Shown piece by piece: positions 56,245-64,000 of a stretch of 64,000 bases of DNA. Each line of letters starts with the position of its first letter. Position 1 is the stretch's first letter. The position numbers and the translations under genes are program-made. Below the pieces are notes generated by a model. It was given only the letters and a program-made list of their open reading frames with translations, had not been told where the DNA came from and did no database searches. Source of the stretch: Platerodrilus igneus (lineage: Eukaryota > Arthropoda > Insecta > Coleoptera > Lycidae); contig JARFIW010001670.1 in assembly GCA_036346225.1 (NCBI GenBank), positions 5,704,001 through 5,768,000 of the forward strand. Reading direction: 5' to 3'.

Positions 56245-57095
56245 AGCTAGAGAGAGAGAGAAAAGAGATAGGTATTAGTGTACAGAGACAGAAAATATAC
56301 ATGTTACGTTTTGCAGATGATATAGCCGTTATAGCAGAGTCTAGAAAAGAGTTAGGAGAGTTTTTAAATATTTTAGATGAGATATACTACAGAGTAACTA
56401 TAGTATGAGAATTAACTCAGTAAAGACAAAGATAATGACAAGTGAGTTACAGCCTAGTTCTAAACCAAAATTAAAAATAGGTAATACCGATCTAGAGGAG
56501 GTTGTTAATTTTTGCTATTTAAATAGTATAATTACAAAAGACGGAAGTAACAGAAGGGATATAGTAGCTAGAATAGCTCAAGCTAAAAAAATGTTTTTAA
56601 AAAAGAAAGACTTACCAATAGCTAATAGTATTAGTTTAGATAATAGAAATAGTTTCTTAAAGTCGTATGTATGGAGCGTTCTATTATACGGTAGTGAGAC
56701 TTGGACAATTAAAAAGGTAGATAAGAAAATGATAGAAGCTTTTGAAACTTAGTGTCATAGGAGAATGTTAAAGATTAGTTGGACAGATAGGGGAAGTTTA
56801 TAGAAGGATAGGTGAGGAACCCTATATATGAAAACAATTAAAGGTCAGGAGAGATAGAATGATAGGGCATTAGTTAAGACATGAAAGACTAGTTAGTAAG
56901 GTTTTACATTATAGACTACCAAATGAAAATAGAGTAGGAAGACCTAGACAAATCTATATTAGTCAAATTATAAGAGATTTAGGTTGTGAAGGGTATGCAG
57001 ATCTTTTTAGACTAGCTCAGAATGGAAAAAAATGTAGAGCTGCGTCAAACCGACCTTAAGTAAGTTCGAAAACAAAACAAAAAAAAATAATAAAA
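56245..57095 (+). pseudogene. LINE-A-type fragment inserted in LINE D: RT palm to C-terminus
   Basis: Plus strand: KIYMLRFADDIAVIAESRKELG (56295-56360), a 115-codon frame (56405-56752) with YLNSIITKDGSNRRDIVARI and LLYGSETWTIKK, then CHRRMLKISW and on to the C-terminal ASNRP/TLSK with the 3' motif GACCTTAAGTAAG. It is 5' truncated in the palm. Fewer defects in the first half than in the last third. Confidence 0.8.
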
Positions 57096-57109
57096 ATCAG
57101 TTAACAAAT

Positions 57110-57480
57110 GTCACCATGACATAACTCGCAATTAGTTAGCGGTCTGGCATGTTGGCAGCGATTCGTTGCCTAAGCCTTATCGTAACATATAACTTAATTA
57201 ACTCCATCATGACATAACTCACGATTAGTTAGCGGTCTGTCATGTTGGTAGCAATTCGTTGCTTAAGCCTTACCATAACATATAATTTAATAAACATCAC
57301 CATGACATAACTCTCAATTAGTTAGTGGTCTGGCATGTTGGCAGCGATTTGCTGCTTAAGCCTTACCATAACATATAACTTAATAAACGTCTCCATCACA
57401 TAACTCACAATTAGTTAGTGGTCTGGCATGTTGGCAGCGATTCACTGCTTAAGCCTTACCACAACATATAATTTAACACT
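57110..57480 (+). repeat. Four tandem copies of a 93-bp unit
   Basis: CAT(G/C)ACATAACTC occurs at 57115, 57208, 57301 and 57394, exactly 93 bp apart each time. Each unit contains a TTAGTTAG, GTCTG, CATGTTGG and CTTAAGCCTTA series. Units differ by about 5-10 percent. A single unit is present at 42728-42815. Confidence 0.95.
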
Positions 57481-57750
57481 TTTCCTTTTTTGGAGGGGAT
57501 AATCAGGTAATATTTTATTTCCTTATAAATGGGAATTATGTAAACATGGAGTTCTTTAACAACCATCAGGTAGATAAGAAAAAGATAGAAGAGTATAGGA
57601 AGACCTAGACTAAGCTGTATTTGTCAAATTATTAGAAATGTAGGTTGTGAAGGGTATGTAGAACTTTTTAGATTAGCACAGAATAGAAAAGAAGTTAGAG
57701 CTGCGTCAAACCGACCTTAAGTCAGGTCGAAAACAAAATGATGATGATCT
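57481..57750 (+). repeat. Spacer and LINE-A tail of the SINE-like composite
   Basis: 'ggtaatattttatttccttataaatg' spacer, then the last ~170 bp of a CFDP2-like LINE ending GACCTTAAGTCAGGTC, GAAAACAAAATGATGATGAT at the junction with LINE D. Paralogue of 42815-43115. Confidence 0.75.
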
Positions 57751-58036
57751 GAATATATTCTTGTGGCTTGAGCCAATGCTCAGTGATACATAGAATAGAA
57801 GGAAAAAGTAAACTATCTAACAACAATACTAAATTATCAGCTTTGCCCTGCAAACTCTGTATGTTGCACAGAAAAAGAGAGAGGCATATACGATTGTTTT
57901 TATAAAAAATAATCTCTACTGTTGCTATTAATACTACAAGGTTTATTAGAGATATGTGATGTGGAAGCGTTTGATATAGAATTGTTAGAATACGATATAT
58001 GAGCATCAGACATGGAAGTATTTTCCGTACCATCAT
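57750..58036 (-). pseudogene. LINE D endonuclease, N-terminal part
   Basis: Minus strand: LFLCNIQSLQGKADNLVLLL, then FPSILCITEHWLKPQEYIQ with the catalytic Glu in ITEHWL. It stops at the insertion junction at about 57750 and continues in principle at 56240. Starts in a frame different from the end of ORF1, as usual for these two-ORF elements. Confidence 0.8.
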
Positions 58037-58039
58037 TTA

Positions 58040-59490
58040 ACTTAATGTAAATGAGATTTCTGTTCACACAAACAGTTGTTGTTTCAGCTGTGGATTTGAA
58101 TTTGTTTGTAATGTTTACAATGTGTTTTACCAAAAATTCTTTTCCGCTGAAGTTCATATGAAGTCCGTGTAAAGTGAAATGTTTAGGCCTTAACGTACTA
58201 TTTATGTCAATATAAAAAAACTAAGTGTAGAAGCCATAAGAAATGTTTAAATGTCAATGTTGTTTTGATGAATAAATTTAATGAACACATCTCGGCCTTT
58301 CCAGAAGGGGTTGCAAATTAATATTAAGTTGTTGGTGCGAGTTGCATTGATTAACAATAATTTTGTTCCATTGGATAGTTTAGAATCCTTTAAAGCGTTG
58401 TTTGTACCACCTATTACAACCATATAATCGTTGCTAGTTCAGTTTTTTAAATTAATCGACAAATTTTTTATCGCATCATCAAAAGTTGCATTTGACTTGC
58501 ACACCACATAGATGGTGTATTGTTGCTGGTTTAATAGAGAGCTTAACATTTCAGAGAAATTTTTGACTTGACTATATCAAAAACAATCATCTTTTGTTTA
58601 CATGTCGTCAAGGTAGATGTATTTTTACCAGCTACAAAACTAAGTTCCTCTTTGAATGATATATTGTAGTTGTTTACATGTTGTTTACATGTCGTCAAGG
58701 TAGATGTATTTTTACCAGCTACAAAACTAAGTTCCTCTTTGAATGATATATTGTAGTTGTCATAATTCCCATTGGGAATTGGTAAAACAGCTGATTTTGT
58801 GCTCCTATTTTCAGTTGCCAGTAACTGAATGTCAGTAATCCCCAGGGATTCATGCTCGGTTTGAGAGCATACATTTACTACATATTTGTCATTTCCCAAT
58901 TTACACTCAGTTTGTGAGCATTTGTCAACCCAATAAATTTCCTTATGTGATTTAAGATTACAATCAAGCCTACGGGCATCTCTGTTTGTGTTGATTTATT
59001 AATAGTAATTGGAGTGTCACTTTTATAATTTTTATAATTATAATTTTCTTCCAGTTGATTTTTTAGGAATAAGATGTTTTCTTCAAATAATTTTTGTTTT
59101 AGATGATTAAGCATTTAAACGTATTTGGTTTCTATCATTCAGTTTAGTTAGAGAATTTTCCATAGTCATACTTTCTTCAAGACAAAAGTCAATTTGAGAG
59201 TTGAAATGTTTAATGTGACGATTAAGGTTGCCAGTCTGTTTTTAAATTTTCTAATTTCGGATTTTTAACATCATCAATCAACTTGCTGTATTCGCCCAAT
59301 GAGATTGCTATTGTTTTATTGCTACAACAGCTTACTTTGTAGTTTTCAATTTTGGTGAATTTTTTTATTTTAGATTCGAGCGGGTTTTATGATAGATAGC
59401 ATTACAATTCACACAAACTAAATCACTGTGAAGCTTTGTTTGACAACTGTTAAATACAAATCACTCAGACACAATGGTCTAAAGGCAACA
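58040..59490 (-). pseudogene. LINE D ORF1: PHD-like finger, coiled coil, SGNH-esterase-like domain
   Basis: Minus strand. A Cys/His cluster lies at about 59480-59340 (CLCC, then SCQTKLHSDLVCVNCNAIYH), like the PHD finger of CR1 ORF1. A Lys/Glu/Leu helical part is at 59114-58880 (NHLKQKLFEENILFLKNQL). An esterase-like region is at about 58560-58250: FTVYVVCKSNATFDDAI, then DYMVVIGGTNNALKD (block with Gly-x-Asn-Asp/Asn) and RTNNLILICNPF. The end is at about 58030. The domain's catalytic nucleophile Ser block falls in a broken stretch near 58550-58620 and was not identified. An 87-bp direct duplication lies inside (58594-58760). Confidence 0.65.
58594..58760 (-). repeat. 87-bp in-frame tandem duplication in LINE D ORF1
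   Basis: 58594-58673 is repeated at 58681-58760 without a mismatch. Translated, FKEELSFVAGKNTSTLTTCK occurs twice with a 29-residue period. Confidence 0.95.
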
Positions 59491-59510
59491 TAAACAGGGA
59501 ACAATTATGA

Positions 59511-61019
59511 CTAAAGGGAAGCCAGGAGGGGAAAAAAGAAAAAACTCTTTGCACTAGCAGCGTCTTTCGCAGTGACTAAATATGCAAAGTGAGACTAGAC
59601 CACAGATCGAATTTATGTAAGGAAAAACAAAAGGATTGATCTATTATCGAGACGTTCATTATTAGAACTTTTTTTTGTTTTACCAGATTGAAAAAAAAAT
59701 ATTGGTTAGATCCAAGTGTTCATATGAAGCACACAAACATTGTTGATATTCAGGTGTAGCAGATAATGAGGGTTAATTGATAATTTATGGAATTTATATA
59801 AAATTTTTATCAAGTATTTTAAAATAACAACTCAACACTATGTGTAATAGAGTTAAAGACAGTGAAATAAAATTCAGCCACATTTTGTACCACAAGATTG
59901 AACACTTTTCAAATAATAAAATTAAAAGTTCACCACATAAAAATAAAATTTAAGTTGGAGCAACACAAAACAACATTCTCCTTTGCATACTTCTATACCA
60001 GGAGTGGCGAAGCTATAGCACACGTGCGACAGTTGACACGGATGAAAATTTCTCTGACACGTTATCGATTTTCGATATCCAATATTGTATCCTATTTTCC
60101 TATTAAAAATGCAAGATTTTAAAAATTCAAAGCGCGATATAGCTGTAGAATACGGAACTTGAATAAATGGCGGAAGAAAATTTTCGAATAGTAACAATGT
60201 AATTGTCACATTGTAGGAACCTTATATTCAAGGGTAGAGAAACACGCATATACTAAGAATGTGTTCGGTTTTTTGTCCAGAATTTTCGGTATCTTGTTTG
60301 TAATTTAACAATTGCTCCGATTTATATTGTAATTCGGGTGCATAGGATTATTCTTTCATAAGTTTTATATTTACAATAAGCTTTTGGTTTTATGGCTATT
60401 AATTGAACATCCAACCAAATTTGTTTATTTCTTGTCCTGACCATACTTTGCAAATTGACACTATTTGACACTAGTTGTAACAAGAATAATATGCTACGTA
60501 CCTAGACATAAGCGGAAGGGACAAGGAAATAATGAACGGGGTCAATCGGCGAGTAGGCGGGGTTTTACAAGTAAAGAAAATGCCTACAATAAAAAATTAA
60601 AAGTTTAGTACGCCCTCCAATAGAAATCAACACATTAAGTTTATACAAAAAATAAATGTTTTATTGGGTTAAACTGCCTTTAACTTAACGGTTTCACCAA
60701 ACTACAGAGCATACCCACCAAGAAAATATTTACAATTCTACAATATGTACAATGTTTACAATTACTGTATGGTAACCTGGGGCTAAGTGAAAACGTTTTC
60801 CCCCAACTAAATTGACATAACCCGAAATGGATTCTAGATTATTAATTCAAACATACACTAAAATTGAAGATATTTGAAATATTTAAAGAAATATTTTCGT
60901 TGTCAGTTTTCGTAAGTTTGTTCTAGTTTTACCCAAATTATTCGTATAAATAGAAACAAGAACCACAATTAAAAATAAGCAGCAGAGAATTTCAAAGTTG
61001 TTGGACTCCAAAGCATGCG
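59511..61019. other. Gene-free stretch, unclassified
   Basis: No recognised protein, inverted ends or arrays. The frames at 59898-60209 overlap on both strands and show no family resemblance. Confidence 0.5.
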
Positions 61020-62690
61020 TTTTGTATTCAGGGACAGTTGTATGCAGGTCATCCTCAGTAAAACGAGATAAAACTTACGCTGCCCCTTGAGAAATGCAAG
61101 GATGAACAAAAAGAATTTATTGCTCAGGCAATTAAAAAAAAAGTATATGCTAACGGCATCCCTAATAAAATTTATCAGTAGTCCTTCAAATATAACCTTT
61201 TCTAGTTTTGTTGTTGCCAATATAATTGCTAAATGCGGAAAACATCTTAGTGACGGGTAATATGTGAAGGAAACATAGTTGAAATAAGCTCGTGCTTTCT
61301 TTAAAGACTTTGAAATCATGGAATAGATACTGCAAAGAATATACGATTTGCTTTGGCTAGGAACGCGGTGAAAGACAGAAATCTGGACATAGCTAAAAAT
61401 ATATTTGAATAGGAAGAAACGGATATAAATTCTTCAAGCTTTTTGTTGTTTTGTTTTAATAAAAGTACTGATTTAAGTGGATCAGCACGTTTAGCAATTT
61501 TTATTTGTCATTCTGTTGGGGATCATATTTAAAAAGAATTGATTAGTATAACATCGTTAGCAACAATAAAAAAGGTGTATATTTGCAACGCAGTTGTAAA
61601 TGCACTAACCGAAAAAGAATCGATTTAAATAAACTTGTATCAATTGCTGTGGTGTTCATAGTATGATTGGAAAGGAAAATGGTTTCTTCAATTTATTTAG
61701 CAAACAAATTGATCGATCAGGTCTTGAGGTTCACTATATTCTGCACCAGCAGATTTTATGCGCTAAGACCAGTTTCAGGTCTTTCGAAGACGTTATGAGT
61801 CTTAAAACCAAAATGGTGAATTTTATATCTGCACGCGCTTTAAATACAAGAAAAGTTTAGGAATTACTGCACGATGTAAAATCCGGTCTATAATGGTTTA
61901 CTTGTGTACAAGAATGTTTGATCGTTGTTACTGAAAAGTTCTTCAAAGATTCGTTGACTGTTTAGAGGAAATTAAGCTTTCTTTTCGTAATGAAAGAATT
62001 ATAGAAAAATATAGTCAGTTACTGATATTGAATGGTTTTACAAATTAATATTTTTCACGGACTTGGCTAATATCGAATGAATTAAATATTAACTTACGAG
62101 GTATTAATAAAATAGTTATTGTTCTTAGAGATTTAATTGAAGTAATTGCAGTTAAATTTAAAATTTTCAACCATGATGTTAATTCTCTCACATATAAATA
62201 TTTCTCAAGTAAAAATTCTTCTAACTTTAAAACCTCATGTAAAACCAGATTGTGTTAAAATAACACAAAAACTTTTGTAGTAATTCGAGCGAGAAGCAAT
62301 AAATTTCTCAGAATGTTTAAAAATTTCGAACAATTTGCAGAAATATCGAAATTTATTTCACAACTTGATATCGCCATAGTATATAATCTTAGTATAGAGT
62401 TTTTTGAGTTGCTCAACTTCGAAGATTTAGAAATTCAATTGATTGATTTTTAATTTAGTTCCGTATGAAAAAAAGATTTGTTGATTTAAGAAACTAGTTG
62501 GAAGCAATTGATAATGCTGTGTATTGGGTACAATTAAAAAGAACGCAAAATATGAAATAAGAAGAACTTGGAATGCTATTCGCAAAATCTATAAATAATA
62601 GTTTTAAAAAAACTAGAGATTGGTGTACTTCTATTTCTCCACAATGTATACTTGCGAGTCCTTATTTTCTGAAATAAATTTTCTAAAAGG
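61020..62690 (+). pseudogene. hAT-superfamily transposase (GTF2IRD2/ZBED-like), dead
   Basis: Plus strand, in several frames. FVVANIIAKCGKHLSDG, then YVKET (61200-61275). STDLSGSARLAIFICHSVGD (61470-61530) matches the DDE first-Asp block DESTDLSDTAQL. VCNAVVNALTEKESIDLNKLVSIA follows (61580-61645). A 65-codon frame at 61663-61860 reads MIGKENGFFNLF, HYILHQQILCAKT and VNFISARALNTRKV, the best-preserved core block. INKIVIVLRDLIEVIAVKFK (62105-62165) and FEQFAEISKFISQ follow to about 62460. At least ten stops or frameshifts. No inverted ends identified, so the element's limits are unknown. Confidence 0.8.
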
Positions 62691-64000
62691 TAGATTGTCG
62701 CGTATTTCTTTTCTGTTTACCTATTGTTTCTTTAAAGATTTTCAATAATTACGAGTCTTTGAACTATTCTGGTGTAAATGACTCGCATTCGTTTAATTTC
62801 TTTGGTTTAAAACTTGTAATCTTGTTTGTTATATCGTGGCGTGATGTATTTTTGGGCTTTGTTTCTTTGCTGCAAAATGTTTCTTATCATTTTGAAGGTA
62901 GTTTCTTGGTTGTTAATTTGAGCAGTTCTAAATTATAGAGCTGGACAAAATGCATTAACTCTTGGCGGCCAGAAAGGTGCCTAAAGGTCCCTAGTTCGCG
63001 TGTGACCTGTGAATTAAGTGTTGGTTTAATTTCGGTACGTGGTACGTTTTTAATATTTATAAAATTTTAATGCGTTTGGGCAACGCTCATGAACGTAGTA
63101 CAACTATTTACGTACGACGTTTGATTTTATGCTCCAATGTAGAGATTTAATTATGAAACTGTCTTTGTACTTTATGGTAATTTCCCAAGAGTAATGGATT
63201 AAAACCTGCATCAGCCTAATTTTATTTATGCTAAATTTATTTGGTTCTGGAAATCGCGTTGAGGTACATGCATAAACAGTTAACACATATAGCTAGCACA
63301 TAGCCGATAACGATAAGTTCTAGTTATTTTGTACAATGCTTTTATGTTATGTTATCTTGGTTTCTTGAAAATTTTGTATCTCTTTATATTGGAGTTGCAT
63401 TTTAATAAAATTGCTTATTGAATTTCGATTGCTTGTTATTAGCATGGATGATTGTTATTTAAATTTTTTTAAACTTGAAGTTTATGATTCAGCACCTATA
63501 TCTTAACAAATTAATCGATGTATTAACTTTATTAATTAATTTTTCATTGTTGCTAGAAGATAAGCTTTGGGAATGAATTGCTTACATCGTGACAAAGTAT
63601 TTACTTTGTCAACAGACTTTGATTCTATTATAAAAATTAAATAATTAAAAATATCAGTTAATTTCTAAGTAGCATACACATTTCTTGACAAAAAAGATTG
63701 TGGTTTAATGATTTCTACTATACGTTTATAAAATTTATGTTTAGCTCAAAGAGGATATTGAAAATTACACTTTTCAATTTATTTATTTTGGTCTTTGAAT
63801 TGTTTACCTGTTAAGGAATCTTCTTGAGTGAATGTTACCGTAATGGCCGATCTAAGGAAAGAAATTAATTCCATTTTAAGATTACATGTGTACAAATCCA
63901 TTATTTTCCCAATGATTGATTTGTTTTGCTTCATGAGGTATTGGCAGTTGCGTTGATTGTTTGTTTCAGTTTGTTCTTATTTTACGTTTGCTTCTAAATC
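62691..64000. other. Gene-free stretch, unclassified
   Basis: AT-rich, with no recognised protein family, array or element end. It may include the 3' end of the hAT element. Confidence 0.5.

Larger units (their letters stand above)
45862..59510 (-). mobile_element. LINE D (CR1/jockey-like with PHD finger and esterase-like ORF1), interrupted
   Basis: Minus strand: ORF1 at about 59480-58040, endonuclease start at 58036-57750, an interruption by plus-strand LINE-A fragments (56245-57745), endonuclease remainder at 56230-55690, the linker to 55381, an interruption by LINE G (47811-55380), then linker, RT and 3' UTR at 47810-45862, with a (TATC)n tail. The joins are in order: KLYYKR before the break at 55381 and QQSYKKIFNKVVQLAKTRYL after it at 47810, as in one continuous linker. 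Confidence 0.75.

Noticed and set aside
57110..57480. CRISPR-like array
   Set aside because: Units are contiguous 93-bp copies with no unique spacers, and this is a eukaryotic genome.

Overview
AT-rich DNA of an arthropod, most probably an insect. The clues are the repeat families: Ty3/gypsy and BEL/Pao LTR retrotransposons, CR1/jockey-type LINEs, LINEs of the 'craniofacial development protein 2-like' kind, IS630/Tc1/mariner relatives with CAGGGTGTCC ends, PIF/Harbinger and hAT. I found no host gene, rRNA, tRNA or CRISPR array. The window reads as a graveyard of nested transposable elements. The species cannot be told from the sequence.

Layout. 1-6430: a minus-strand gypsy (protease and gag remnants) with its long 5' LTR, then a second diverged LTR of the same family. 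6490-7166: a 92-bp foldback and a truncated LTR. 7166-10278: a lone end of transposon 'X', then an IS630/mariner-like transposon with 457-bp inverted ends. 10276-11395: repeat 'Y'. 11396-13789: unclassified. 13790-16441: transposon 'X' with about 780-bp inverted ends. 16487-18283: the 3' end of a minus-strand gypsy whose integrase C-terminal domain is fused in frame to a TARG1/OARD1-type macrodomain and a CCCH zinc finger. 18284-19405: inverted copy of Y. 19550-22830: a decayed gypsy between short inverted repeats. 22740-29400: LINE scraps, a MITE and unclassified DNA.

29430-38615: three minus-strand LINEs nested in one another. 38620-44110: LINE scrap, TA microsatellites, a possible LTR/primer-binding-site remnant and a SINE-like composite. 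44111-45860: a BEL/Pao fragment. 45862-59510: a four-level nest. A minus-strand LINE (D) is split by a plus-strand LINE (G); G's ORF1 is split by a Harbinger element with a CAG target duplication; the Harbinger holds a solo LTR of the macrodomain gypsy family with an ATAG duplication. LINE D also holds LINE-A fragments and a 4 x 93-bp array. 61020-62690: a dead hAT transposase. The rest shows nothing recognisable.

The most notable item is the retrotransposon-borne macrodomain at 17018-17956. It keeps the two residues that match the catalytic Lys and Asp of TARG1. Its reading frame runs to the polypurine tract and its stop codon lies in the first bases of the 3' LTR. Three LTR copies of this family carry paired heat-shock-element half-sites and a TATA box; two of them also carry a perfect AP-1 site.
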